Assembly (NCBI GenBank): GCA_035297385.1
Contig: DATGZD010000019.1
Span: 1-64,000 of the forward strand
Length of the DNA: 64,000 bases
From: UBA11855 sp035297385
GTDB lineage: Archaea; Thermoproteota; Bathyarchaeia; Bathyarchaeales; Bathycorpusculaceae
Direction of reading: 5' to 3'
Below are positions 42,048-51,191 of this stretch, piece by piece (within the stretch, counting starts at the first letter, position 1; each line of letters opens with the position of its first letter). The notes beneath the pieces were generated by a model. The model searched no databases. It was not told the DNA's origin and worked only from the letters and a program-made list of their open reading frames with translations. Made by a program: the position numbers and the translations under genes.

Positions 42048-44116
42048 ACCAAGATATCTTTTTCATAAGCTGGTTTTACCTGCATAATATCTTCAACATA
42101 GACTCTTAAGGGCTCAGCTACACTCCAAGCTTGAGCAATACAACCACGTGGTGCATGCGGTGGATCACCGTCGAAAATTTCACTGATTTGGCCTAAACCT
42201 GCAATAGTAATCTTCTTTTCAAACAAAGGCTGAATCACATTCTTTAACATAAAACTACGGTTTTTGTCATCGTAGCCTTTAGCCTTGAGGAATGCAGTGC
42301 CAAAAGGTCCGATAAGCCATGGCCAAACAGCACCATTATGATATGCCTGGTCCCTCATCTTCATAGCTCCTGAATATACGCCCTTATATCGTGGATCGTT
42401 TCGTGATAATGTACGCAAACCAAATGGTGTTAGGAATTCACGCTGTACGAAATCAACGATTTTTCCATTCTTCTCATTGCTTAACATTGTAAAATCTACA
42501 GAGGCAGCTATTATTTGATTAGGTCTAAGGGACAGATCTATACCATTCTCTTCGATGACATCAAATAAGCAATCTTTTTCTGTGTTCCAGAATTTTTCGT
42601 TAAAACTCTCACTCGTTTGCTGAGCCATCGCACCATATTTTTCAGCAAGACTCTTCTCTGTAAATCTATTAGCCAATAACTGCATAATCTTTAACGCATT
42701 ATACCACAATGCTTGGATTTCTACAGCCTTACCTATGCGTGGTGTGACAGCCTCGCCTTCTATACAAGCATCCATCCATGTGAGCCTTGATCCATGAGAA
42801 ATTAGTCCATCCTTATCTAGTCGTATATTGTAGTCTGTGCCTTTCTCATGGTTTTCAATTATTGATTTTAGTCTGTCCCAGAGTTCACGTTTAACAAATT
42901 CAAAATTACCAGTATACTTTACATACTGTAGAAGAGCATTAATGTACCATAATGTTCCATCAACTGTATTATACAATGGTTGTCCAGACTCATCGAGTAT
43001 TATGTTTGGGATCAAACCTTTCCTGATGTAGTTACTGAAGTTTAGCAGTACATGCTTTGCATCGTCGAATCTTCCATTTATTAATAGTAGCCCTGGTAAT
43101 GAAATGAACGTATCGCGCCCCCATGGTTCAAACCAAAAATAACCTGCAATTATGGATTCTTCATTGTTGGCGTTCCTAGTTACAAAAGTATCTGTGGCTA
43201 AAGCTACCCAACGTAACCAATCAGCAGCCTGAAATTGTTTATGTGAAGCATAAAATCCTTCCAAAAACACACTACAACGTTCTAATTCTGAGGAAAGCAG
43301 CTGTTCAATATCACTTATCTTTGATCCAATTGAATTTAGCACTAGCTCCGCTTGTCTTCCATCTTCACTTGCTACTGTTACAAAAGCAAACCTTGTCTGT
43401 TTATTTGCTTCCAAAAGTAGCTCATAATATCCTGGTTGATAACAATCATCAGTATCGACTTCGCCACGGGCACTCTCTTCACGATAATGTAAGTTTTCGA
43501 CCCAATTTGGTTTTTCAACAAAATTTCCTGCAGTTGTATTCAAACTAATAGTGACTTTTGGATCATTGAAGGCTAATCTTACTTTCAATCCATCTTGTTC
43601 TTGACGAAAACTAATCTGCTCTTTTGAATGATCTATGACTGTATGAAAACGTCTATTGCTCAAGATTGGAAAGAACCTTATTTTTGTGGGATCCTTTGAT
43701 GCATTTAGAAGATCGTAGAGCACTACAACAGCGTTTTTGTTATAAGGCATGAAAGCTGTTTTCCTAACAGTTATTTTTTCTGCTTCGTATGTGAAAGTTG
43801 GGAAGGGTGCTATAGAGAATTCTTCTATGAACGTGTAGCCTTGAGGAAAAATATTCTCGTGAAATTCGTTTGCACCTAACCTGTAAATATTGTCACCTAT
43901 GACTATGTCCTCATCAAGTTTCGCCAGACACACAGTCCGTTTGCCTGGAGGATCCAGTGCAGCTACGAGCAAACCATGATATTTTCTTGTATTCAATCCT
44001 AAAACCGTAGAGGAGGAGTAACCACCTAAACTATTAGTTACGAGCCACTCCATCTGTAATGCATCATCAAGATGAGAAAGAATCCTGTTGCCTATTACAA
44101 TTCTTGGTAATTCCAT
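42044..44116 (-). CDS. Glycogen debranching enzyme (archaeal amylo-alpha-1,6-glucosidase)
   Basis: 690 residues. N-terminal beta domain typical of archaeal/bacterial debranching enzymes (LVTNSLGGYSSSTVLG, RKYHGLLVA) and a C-terminal (alpha/alpha)6 barrel (about 300-690) with FWFEPWGRDTFISLPG, LIPNIILDE and KMRDQAYHNGAVWPW. Removes alpha-1,6 branches from glycogen. Full-length. ATG start; divergent from treZ with a 340-base region between them. Fits a storage-polysaccharide degradation set with treZ. Confidence 0.93.
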   Translation of the reverse strand: MELPRIVIGNRILSHLDDALQMEWLVTNSLGGYSSSTVLGLNTRKYHGLLVAALDPPGKRTVCLAKLDEDIVIGDNIYRLGANEFHENIFPQGYTFIEEFSIAPFPTFTYEAEKITVRKTAFMPYNKNAVVVLYDLLNASKDPTKIRFFPILSNRRFHTVIDHSKEQISFRQEQDGLKVRLAFNDPKVTISLNTTAGNFVEKPNWVENLHYREESARGEVDTDDCYQPGYYELLLEANKQTRFAFVTVASEDGRQAELVLNSIGSKISDIEQLLSSELERCSVFLEGFYASHKQFQAADWLRWVALATDTFVTRNANNEESIIAGYFWFEPWGRDTFISLPGLLLINGRFDDAKHVLLNFSNYIRKGLIPNIILDESGQPLYNTVDGTLWYINALLQYVKYTGNFEFVKRELWDRLKSIIENHEKGTDYNIRLDKDGLISHGSRLTWMDACIEGEAVTPRIGKAVEIQALWYNALKIMQLLANRFTEKSLAEKYGAMAQQTSESFNEKFWNTEKDCLFDVIEENGIDLSLRPNQIIAASVDFTMLSNEKNGKIVDFVQREFLTPFGLRTLSRNDPRYKGVYSGAMKMRDQAYHNGAVWPWLIGPFGTAFLKAKGYDDKNRSFMLKNVIQPLFEKKITIAGLGQISEIFDGDPPHAPRGCIAQAWSVAEPLRVYVEDIMQVKPAYEKDILV

Positions 44117-44457
44117 AATGTTACAATTCCCATTTCTTTATTGTCTTGAACCTGCAAGAACTGAAGTCTCCAGACAAACCTATCTTCAAAACTCCCACCT
44201 TCCACTAAATTCCATGCCGTTTAATATTGTTTTAGCTACTTTAATGGTCAAACTTCATTCAAAGCATTAGGCTGTTCTATAGCTTATTGTAAGGTATAGA
44301 TAGTTGTTTTCTCGAGACACTTGCACTATTTGTTTTAAGGTTTTGCGAATAAACTGATATTAATGACATTGTCATAGGATTGTCAGAGTTAATACTATAG
44401 TAAAAGTTCAACCATGTGAATCTGTTCATGTTTTTGAGAATTGTGTGAGGTTCAACC
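44117..44457. promoter_or_regulatory. Divergent promoter region, debranching enzyme / treZ
   Basis: No gene is visible in these 341 bases. Near treZ, at 44363-44375, is ATGACATTGTCAT, a perfect 5-base inverted repeat with a 3-base centre and the same half-sites (ATGAC/GTCAT) as the operator-like site at 19387. GAGGT precedes the treZ ATG. A shared operator for both carbohydrate genes is possible; AT-rich stretches could hold TATA boxes for each direction. Confidence 0.4.
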
Positions 44458-46272
44458 ATGCAGATTGGAGCAAACTATCATAATACGAATTGCGAATTTA
44501 TCGTTTGGGCACCTTATAGTAACTATGTTTCGCTGGCATTAGTTGACAAAAAAGAGATATTGCCTATGAACAAAATAGCTAACGATTACTGGACTCTTAG
44601 TGTTAAAGGATTAAAACCAGCTGCTCAATATATGTACCAATTAGACAATTCAAAGGTCAAGCCTGACCCAGCATCATATTTTCAGCCAAAAGGTGTAATC
44701 GGTCCATCAGCAATAGTTGATCATGAAGGCTTTAAATGGAGAGATCAAGCCTGGACTGGCTTGGACTTAGCCGATTTATTATTCTATGAACTTCATGTTG
44801 GAACATTTACGAAGGAAGGCACCTTCAAAGCAATTACGAATAGAGTGAAAGAATTAGCTGATTTTGGAATAAACGCAATTGAATTAATGCCTATGGCACA
44901 ATTTTCTGGGCAGCGAGGCTGGGGATATGACACTGTGTTTCCTTATGCAGTTCATAATACTTATGGACACCCTGATGATCTGAAAGAACTTGTAGATTAT
45001 TGCCATAAGAATAATGTTGCCGTATTCATCGATGTTGTGTATAATCATGTTGGACCTGAGGGTAATTGTCTAAACGATTATGGACCATATTTCTTGAATG
45101 GGTTAATGACCCGCTGGGGGCCAACGGTAAATTTAGATGGGCCTCTCAATGAGCCAGTAAGAAACTATTTCCTAGAAAACACACTCTATTGGATTAACAA
45201 CTATCATCTCGATGGAATTAGATATGACGCTGTTCTGTTTATGAAGGACAAAGGATCAAAACATTTTCTACAAGAATTAAATGAACGAGTAAACAATTTT
45301 TCAAAAACTAATGGAAGAAAAATTTGGTTGATAGCAGAATCAGGCTACAACGAGCCAAAGGTCTTAAAAGCTGTAAATGAGGGTGGTTTTGGCTTCGCTG
45401 CTCAATGGTTAGATGATTTTCAGCACGCTGTGCATGCGTTATTAACTGGCGAGAAGGAAGGGTATTACAAGGATTACGGACGAATTCTAGACCTTGTTGA
45501 AATTTTAAGTAATGGCTATGTCTACGTCGGAATGCAAGACTATCACCGAAGAAAATCTGAGGAGGTTTATACATGGATTTCACCTTGCAATTTGATAACT
45601 TTTTCACAGAATCATGACCAAGTTGGAAATAGACTTCTCGGGGATAGACTAGTTACGCTTGCAGGGTATGAAGCAGCAAAAGTAGCAACAGGCATCACCA
45701 TACTTTCGCCCTACATACCGTTACTTTTCATGGGAGAAGAATATGGCGAGACGGCACCGTTTCTATTCTTCGTGGATTATTCAGATAAAGAACTTGCTAT
45801 TGCAACCAGAGAAGGTAGAAAGAAAGAGTTCAATGAATTTCATTGGAAAGGCGAGGTTCCCGATCCTTCAGCCAAGAATACTTTTGAAAGATCAAAAATT
45901 GATTGGCAATTACGACATGAAAGGAAAGGGGAAAAGATTTTGGCGTATTATAAAGCGTTGATAAAACTTAGGAGACAACTGCGTAGATTCTGTTCCTTTT
46001 CGAAGGAACACATTAAAGTCTTCAGTAATTTTGACAAAATCCTATTCTTCAGCATGAATGAAAAAAATGTAAAATATGTAGTTGTCGCCAATTTTGGTAA
46101 AAACAAAGCGTTCTATGAGTTTCCCTTTCAAGGTAGCGATTATATTAAAATCCTTGATTCTGCCGCTGAATCTTGGAATGGACCTGGTACGACGTTGCCA
46201 GAGAAAACAAAGGAAAATGAAAAACACGAAATCTCGGGTTTTAATCTTGCCGTTTATTTAAGAATGATGTAA
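44458..46272 (+). CDS. treZ: Malto-oligosyltrehalose trehalohydrolase
   Basis: 604 residues, glycoside hydrolase family 13. N-terminal beta-sandwich (about 1-95), catalytic (beta/alpha)8 barrel with DVVYNHVGPEG, nucleophile Asp in DGIRYDAVLF (about 256-262), acid/base Glu in LIAESGYNEP (~293) and transition-state Asp in SQNHDQVGNR (~386), then C-terminal beta domain. Releases trehalose from maltooligosyl-trehalose. The partner maltooligosyl-trehalose synthase (TreY) is not in this window. ATG start with GAGGT upstream. Glycogen would be the source of the substrate after debranching. Confidence 0.9.
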   Translation: MQIGANYHNTNCEFIVWAPYSNYVSLALVDKKEILPMNKIANDYWTLSVKGLKPAAQYMYQLDNSKVKPDPASYFQPKGVIGPSAIVDHEGFKWRDQAWTGLDLADLLFYELHVGTFTKEGTFKAITNRVKELADFGINAIELMPMAQFSGQRGWGYDTVFPYAVHNTYGHPDDLKELVDYCHKNNVAVFIDVVYNHVGPEGNCLNDYGPYFLNGLMTRWGPTVNLDGPLNEPVRNYFLENTLYWINNYHLDGIRYDAVLFMKDKGSKHFLQELNERVNNFSKTNGRKIWLIAESGYNEPKVLKAVNEGGFGFAAQWLDDFQHAVHALLTGEKEGYYKDYGRILDLVEILSNGYVYVGMQDYHRRKSEEVYTWISPCNLITFSQNHDQVGNRLLGDRLVTLAGYEAAKVATGITILSPYIPLLFMGEEYGETAPFLFFVDYSDKELAIATREGRKKEFNEFHWKGEVPDPSAKNTFERSKIDWQLRHERKGEKILAYYKALIKLRRQLRRFCSFSKEHIKVFSNFDKILFFSMNEKNVKYVVVANFGKNKAFYEFPFQGSDYIKILDSAAESWNGPGTTLPEKTKENEKHEISGFNLAVYLRMM

Positions 46273-46302
46273 ATACTTAGCGATAATTTAGTGGTGTGGA
46301 AT

Positions 46303-47184
46303 TTAAGGCATTAGTTTAGCGATATTTTTTTCTCGTGGCGCGCAGAAATAGTTTGCTACTGGAACACATTTAGTCCTTAGCATTAAAAAATGTGGTTTTG
46401 TTAATTTGCATTCGGTCAAAGTCTCAGCATAACCCATGCCCTTTGCGAAAATTAGTTCTGCTTCATCATAGGCTTTTAAGAATTCTGATGATACTTCTTT
46501 TTTCAAAAGACCCACAGCATCTGTCCCTGTGGTTAAAATATTGTCTGCAAGTTTATCCATCCCCGAATACTCTACATCTTCAAGTGTTGCATCGTTGAGT
46601 ATAGGACCACCTTTAACGACATACATTATGTTTAATCCCATATTCTTCAATTGCTCCACTAATAGCCTATCAAAGACTATTTCCCCCGCGTTATCCGCAA
46701 GAAAGAGGATTGTGTTTGCTTTTTTTGCCAATTCATATGCTTTGTCAATGTCGTTTATGTACAGGTCTTTGGCGACTTCTCGTAGATTCTTAGCTAAGGA
46801 GCTCGACGTGAATGTATGTCCCGGAATGTCAAATTCCATAGTATTGCCCACGATGGCACACAAACAAGCTTTCTTAAATCGTTCTTGCTGGTTATTGGCA
46901 GACTCCACAAATTCTTTAGCTTTTGGGAGTAATTTCACAGCTTTTTCGTTACTGTTTTTCTTACTACGTTTGTAAGGATCTTCGTTGCCTGTTAGTTTTT
47001 TTACTATTCTGTCTCTTTTTGTTCCTAAATCTGCAGGAACTGCCGTTGGCCGAAATTCTCTGTTCAAGAGTCTTACATTTTCCGCTATACACCTAAAGCG
47101 TAATGCAGGATTAGTTGTAGCCATGTAAGTTTCTGCCATAGCTCTGGATAGGAGACATGAGGCACATTCTGGTTCAACTTTCAC
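46303..47184 (-). CDS. DUF89 family damage-control phosphatase-like protein
   Basis: 293 residues. Archaeal DUF89 pattern: opening KVEPECASCLLSRA with the Cys pair, LADNAGEIVFDRLL (the metal/phosphate motif with DNAGE), VVKGGPILND and DEAELIFAKGMGYAE. Members are metal-dependent phosphatases that remove damaged phospho-metabolites such as sugar phosphates. GTG start. Only 17 bases separate it from TPI upstream on the same strand, so the two probably form an operon; sugar-phosphate housekeeping fits. Confidence 0.88.
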   Translation of the reverse strand: MKVEPECASCLLSRAMAETYMATTNPALRFRCIAENVRLLNREFRPTAVPADLGTKRDRIVKKLTGNEDPYKRSKKNSNEKAVKLLPKAKEFVESANNQQERFKKACLCAIVGNTMEFDIPGHTFTSSSLAKNLREVAKDLYINDIDKAYELAKKANTILFLADNAGEIVFDRLLVEQLKNMGLNIMYVVKGGPILNDATLEDVEYSGMDKLADNILTTGTDAVGLLKKEVSSEFLKAYDEAELIFAKGMGYAETLTECKLTKPHFLMLRTKCVPVANYFCAPREKNIAKLMP

Positions 47185-47201
47185 TGTAGTTTCACTTTAT
47201 G

Positions 47202-47888
47202 TTAAAGTTTGCTTGCATCGGCAAATTCTCGCAGAACAGTATATGGATCTTTCGCTTTTACAATACCACTCGCTACAAGCACACCTTGAGCTCCTAATTT
47301 GAGGGCGACAGAAACGTCTTCTCCATGACTAATGCCAGCACCACACAGGATTACAGCGTTGTCGTTTACCTTTCGCACGAGTCTAATGGTGTTCGTTACC
47401 GCTTCAGGTTGCGCTTTGGAGACTGCCACACCTGTACCGATTAGCTCAGGTGGTTCAATCGAGATTATGTCTGGATGTAAATATGCGACAGCAGCACTAA
47501 TCGCAGGATTACTCGTACATACACAACTTATGAGGTCTTTTTGCCCTGCTAATCGAATAGTAGCATCAATATCGGCTAATTTTAATTGTCTTTCAGAATG
47601 ATTAATGAGTGTGCCAATGGCTCCTGCTTCTTTTATTGTGTCAACCTGTATTTGTCCTGTAAACGCTCCAGGTGAAATTGGATCGATATGTTGAGCAAAA
47701 ACAGGTATTTGTACAGCTTCTGCAACAGAACGAATATCCGTGAATTGCGGTGCAACAACTATGTTGATGCCTGTTTCTTTGCATGCTCTTTCGGCTTTCT
47801 TGGCAAGTTCAACCGCTTTCTTGCCCGTTGATTCAGAGTACGCTTTGAAATTTACAATTATGATCGGTGTTTGAAGTTGCTTTGTCAA
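47202..47888 (-). CDS. tpiA: Triosephosphate isomerase (archaeal)
   Basis: 228 residues, the short archaeal form. Active-site Lys15 (VNFKAY), His97 (LINHSERQ) and Glu145 (SIEPPELIGTG), phosphate loops GAGISHGEDV and GVLVASGIVK. Interconverts dihydroxyacetone phosphate and glyceraldehyde-3-phosphate. TTG start. First gene of the TPI-DUF89 unit; a ~170-base upstream gap separates it from the TrmB-CBS regulator, which probably has its own promoter. Confidence 0.95.
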   Translation of the reverse strand: MTKQLQTPIIIVNFKAYSESTGKKAVELAKKAERACKETGINIVVAPQFTDIRSVAEAVQIPVFAQHIDPISPGAFTGQIQVDTIKEAGAIGTLINHSERQLKLADIDATIRLAGQKDLISCVCTSNPAISAAVAYLHPDIISIEPPELIGTGVAVSKAQPEAVTNTIRLVRKVNDNAVILCGAGISHGEDVSVALKLGAQGVLVASGIVKAKDPYTVLREFADASKL

Positions 47889-48057
47889 AGTTATTGTCTC
47901 ACCAGATTAGGGTAAACGTAAAAGTTAATATTATTTGTTATTCAAGTTTCCGTTTAGTATTTCAACCAATTAGCAGTAAATTCATTGAATTTTTTTGCGT
48001 TCCTCTGTATTGCTTACGGAGCAGAAGAATAAGAGGAATTTCTATGGTGTTTAAAGG

Positions 48058-49761
48058 TTAAGCGAGCTGCTTTTTTCTTGAGACTTGAACATTAACGGCT
48101 AAATCTCGTTTATTTGTGACGGATTTTTCTGTTAGCATACCCACTAATTGTCCATCCTTAACAATGGCAATCCTTGCAGCTTTCTTTTGTTGCATAATCT
48201 TCAAAGCTTTTGTGACGGGGTCTGTCTTATCAAGGACTATTATCGGTGTATACTGTAGATCGTTTACCTTCATCACTGATGGGTCTTTTCGTTTTTCAAC
48301 TATTTCCTTAAGCACTTCCCTGTCACTTATGACGCCCAATGAGCAACCGTTTTCAGTAATCAGGACGGAGGAAGTATTGTTCCGCAATATCATATCAACT
48401 AAATTGGTTACCGAATCATTGCTTGAGACTTCAACGGTCGGTAGTTTCATACCTGGCTGAGAAGTTATTTGAGATATGTCCATCCCTCTTTTCCAAGCAT
48501 CGTTAAGCATTTCTGCTACTCTTTCGATTGATCGAGGATCATTTGTATAGAAGGTATCACCCATATAGAAAACTGAATCGCTTGTCCAATCATTCATAGG
48601 AGGCGATTTAAACATAAACAGATTCTTGTTATCGACGATCATCTGAGTTAAGAAATTAATTGGAACATGTTTGACTTCATAATTGCGTGAGAGTTGTTTA
48701 GCTGCATCTAAGTTATCTAAATCTAACGGTGCCATTAATCGGCATTCCATATCCTGTGTACAGTATTTTGCGAATATATCATTCTCTGCTATATTGTTAA
48801 TCCCCTGAGAAGATGTTATGGCAACAATACTCTCCTTTGCTGAATCGAGTACTTTTACGACTTTTTCCCAAGCTTCTTTTGGATCCTTAATTACTGTTGT
48901 TTCACGAGCAGGGACACCAGTCTTTATTTCTTCTATTCTCTCTGGCGCATCCATAGCTATTTGCCACATTTGCTCAAAAAAGCCTTGCAGAATCGAAATG
49001 AACATCCTATCATTTATCCATAAACCTTCTTCTTCAAGAGTTAATGATGGCGTTGTATCTCCTGATGTTGAATACAAGAGCGCTTCTTCATTGTCTTTAA
49101 TTAGAAAGCTTGGAAAAAGCTTGGATTCCATGTGCATGTGATGACATTCGATGTCTGCCTTTCCAGATGACATGTTCTTATCTATTCGTTCAATTATCTT
49201 GAGGTTCTCAGGAGAAATCTCAGTAAGTATCTTCATCTGAACCCCCCGCCTTTGTGATGGATTTTCGATAGCATCAAAAACTCCAGCTAGATCTTGTTGA
49301 ATCAAAGCCGACCCAGAGGTTAGGACTAAAACGCCTTGTTTTGCCTCTTCAATCATATTTAGCATTTTTAGATGAATCTTCTTTTTTCCTGTAATTATTG
49401 AGAATTTTGCCACAGCATATTCTGACTCTGGCGCACTTACTGCATGCCATGCGGATAACAATTCTTCTTTTTGCTCGTTAAAGCTTGCAAGCTCGCCTTT
49501 TCTGGCTTCAAGAAAATTTTCAAATAGTTTTTCAAAAGGAACAACCGTAAAACGAGTTGGTCTTTCCAACGTTGCTTCAATAAAGCCTTTTTCCTGAAGT
49601 TTTTTGAATGTGCGATAAGCCTGAACTCTCTCCATCTTCAACCTTTTTGCCACAAAGCTAGTGGATTGTACTCCACTTTTAGCGAGGAATATGTATATTT
49701 GAACCTCTCTTTTTGAAAAACCAAGCTGAGTCAGAAACTTTGTAATATCTTTCTCACTCAA
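48058..49761 (-). CDS. TrmB-family sugar-sensing regulator with CBS pair
   Basis: 567 residues. N-terminal TrmB winged helix (1-~110; FLTQLGFSKREVQIYIFLA, VQAYRTFKKLQEKGFIEATL), then two similar sensor modules (about 115-270 and 290-415; each with FSIITGK or TVIKDPKE opening and LLYSTSGD / FMFKSPP strands) and two CBS domains (about 425-550; NNTSSVLITENG, QKKAARIAIVKDG). TrmB proteins regulate sugar uptake and glycolysis genes; CBS pairs bind adenosyl ligands, so it may combine sugar and energy signals. TTG start. It sits beside TPI, GalT, debranching and TreZ genes, its likely targets. Paralogs at 58841 and 59913. Confidence 0.88.
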   Translation of the reverse strand: MSEKDITKFLTQLGFSKREVQIYIFLAKSGVQSTSFVAKRLKMERVQAYRTFKKLQEKGFIEATLERPTRFTVVPFEKLFENFLEARKGELASFNEQKEELLSAWHAVSAPESEYAVAKFSIITGKKKIHLKMLNMIEEAKQGVLVLTSGSALIQQDLAGVFDAIENPSQRRGVQMKILTEISPENLKIIERIDKNMSSGKADIECHHMHMESKLFPSFLIKDNEEALLYSTSGDTTPSLTLEEEGLWINDRMFISILQGFFEQMWQIAMDAPERIEEIKTGVPARETTVIKDPKEAWEKVVKVLDSAKESIVAITSSQGINNIAENDIFAKYCTQDMECRLMAPLDLDNLDAAKQLSRNYEVKHVPINFLTQMIVDNKNLFMFKSPPMNDWTSDSVFYMGDTFYTNDPRSIERVAEMLNDAWKRGMDISQITSQPGMKLPTVEVSSNDSVTNLVDMILRNNTSSVLITENGCSLGVISDREVLKEIVEKRKDPSVMKVNDLQYTPIIVLDKTDPVTKALKIMQQKKAARIAIVKDGQLVGMLTEKSVTNKRDLAVNVQVSRKKQLA

Positions 49762-50046
49762 TTTTTGTACCCGTCCAAGAACAAGTTCTATCTATGATTC
49801 ATACTTGCATAACTCCTAAATATAAACTTCATCCGTTTGCACTCCAATGATACATCACATTGATAACCAGACACAGAGAGGAAATAGGCAAAATCTTTAA
49901 ACACATCCTCATTCACCAATTCATAGGAAGAGGGCTTATATTTAACGTCACGTAAGAAAGAGTAGTTCCCTCGCTTCAAAATTAGTAAATAATGGAAAGA
50001 ATCGAAATGAACAATATTCTTATCGACCAAGAGGAGCACAGAGAAT

Positions 50047-50421
50047 TTGGTTAAGGATAAAGGGTTAATTCTCGTAATTGATGATGACAAATCTATTCTT
50101 CGAACTCTAACACGGATTCTACAGAAGGCTGGTTATGAAGTTGAGACGGCAGAGACTGGTAAAGAAGCCATGGAAAAAGCCGAACAAACTAGCTATGATT
50201 TAGCACTTGTTGATGTTAGATTACCCGATATGGATGGAACAGATTTATTGACCAAATTACAAGATACTACGCCAAACACTGTAAAAATTGTGATCACTGG
50301 TTTTCCCTCATTAGAGACTGGTGTAAAGGCTCTCGATGGAGGAGCAGATGCTTACTTAGTTAAACCTGTAAGACCTGAAGAATTATTGAGTCTCATTGAG
50401 GAAAAATTGAAATCACAATAG
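50047..50421 (+). CDS. Stand-alone response regulator receiver protein
   Basis: 124 residues, single CheY-like receiver: acidic pair VIDDDKS, phospho-acceptor Asp in LVDVRLPDMDG, Thr in ITGFP and Lys in LVKPVRP. No output domain, so it signals by protein contact. TTG start at 50047 preceded by GAGGAG ten bases earlier. No histidine kinase is adjacent; the divergent TrmB-CBS regulator lies on the other side of a 285-base gap. Confidence 0.93.
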   Translation: MVKDKGLILVIDDDKSILRTLTRILQKAGYEVETAETGKEAMEKAEQTSYDLALVDVRLPDMDGTDLLTKLQDTTPNTVKIVITGFPSLETGVKALDGGADAYLVKPVRPEELLSLIEEKLKSQ

Positions 50422-50582
50422 ACTTGTAAAGAAGATATTCTTGCATCTATATTTCTGCAGATATTCCTAAAACATTAACCTTGTGATTGTAAACAAGCAA
50501 CTACAACACTTTAAATATTGCCGCTTTTTCAATTAGCTTGCTGAGAACTGGCTTCTTAAGAAAGCCCAAGAAGGACTAGGTT

Positions 50583-50750
50583 ATGAATTCAAAGAACAAA
50601 TCACTCAAAATAACAACTACCATCGAGCATTCGCTAGTTTCAAACTTCTTTAGGCTTTGCACGGCTGAGGGCGTTGATTCAGAGAGTGCTCATAGAGAAC
50701 TAGAGATGCGATTGAATGCGTTGAGTGAACTTAAACCTCCACAAGCATAA
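50583..50750 (+). CDS. Small protein of 55 residues
   Basis: MNSKNKSLKITTTIEHSLVS continues to LSELKPPQA. ATG with AAGGA about seven bases upstream; a mostly helical, charged sequence with a single Cys (FFRLCTAEG). It lies between the receiver gene and the VOC gene on the same strand with tight spacing, consistent with one operon. I recognise no family. Too short for usual cut-offs. Confidence 0.55.
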   Translation: MNSKNKSLKITTTIEHSLVSNFFRLCTAEGVDSESAHRELEMRLNALSELKPPQA

Positions 50751-50804
50751 AAGTTAAGCCCTCTTGGTATCTGTATGTCCTCTGATAGGGGGTGAAAGAT
50801 GTAG

Positions 50805-51173
50805 ATGCCAAAAGTAATTCATTTCGAAATTCCAGCAGCAGACACAGAAAGAGCTTTGAAATTCTATACAAAGGTCTTTGGATGGAAATTCGACCAATAT
50901 CCTGGACCTATGAATTATTGGCTAGCTAAAGCGGGAGAGGATAAGGAAACGGGAATCAATGGTGCTATCACTCAAAAAGGCGATGTTGTTAATGTGACCA
51001 CGAACACCATAAGTGTGCCTTCCTATGAAGTTGCTATAAAGAAAATTATTGAAGCAGGAGGAAAAGTACTATCAGAAAAAACCGTGGTACCCACAATTGG
51101 TTACATGAGTTACTGCCAAGATACAGAGGGCAACGTTTTTGGAATAATGCAGATAGATTCAGACGCGAAATAA
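50805..51173 (+). CDS. VOC (glyoxalase/bleomycin-resistance) family protein
   Basis: 122 residues. Single VOC domain with two beta-alpha-beta-beta-beta repeats: HFEIPAADTERALKFYTKVFGWKF and PSYEVAIKKIIEAGGKVL ... YCQDTEGNVFGIMQ. Metal-dependent lyases, dioxygenases and drug-binding proteins share this fold; the role here is not clear. ATG start with GGTGA upstream. Confidence 0.9.
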   Translation: MPKVIHFEIPAADTERALKFYTKVFGWKFDQYPGPMNYWLAKAGEDKETGINGAITQKGDVVNVTTNTISVPSYEVAIKKIIEAGGKVLSEKTVVPTIGYMSYCQDTEGNVFGIMQIDSDAK

Positions 51174-51191
51174 TATAGAGGTGACTAAACC

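Noticed and set aside
49788..50090. 100-residue minus-strand frame upstream of the receiver gene
   Set aside because: Overlaps the receiver start antisense and has no family-like pattern or ribosome binding site.
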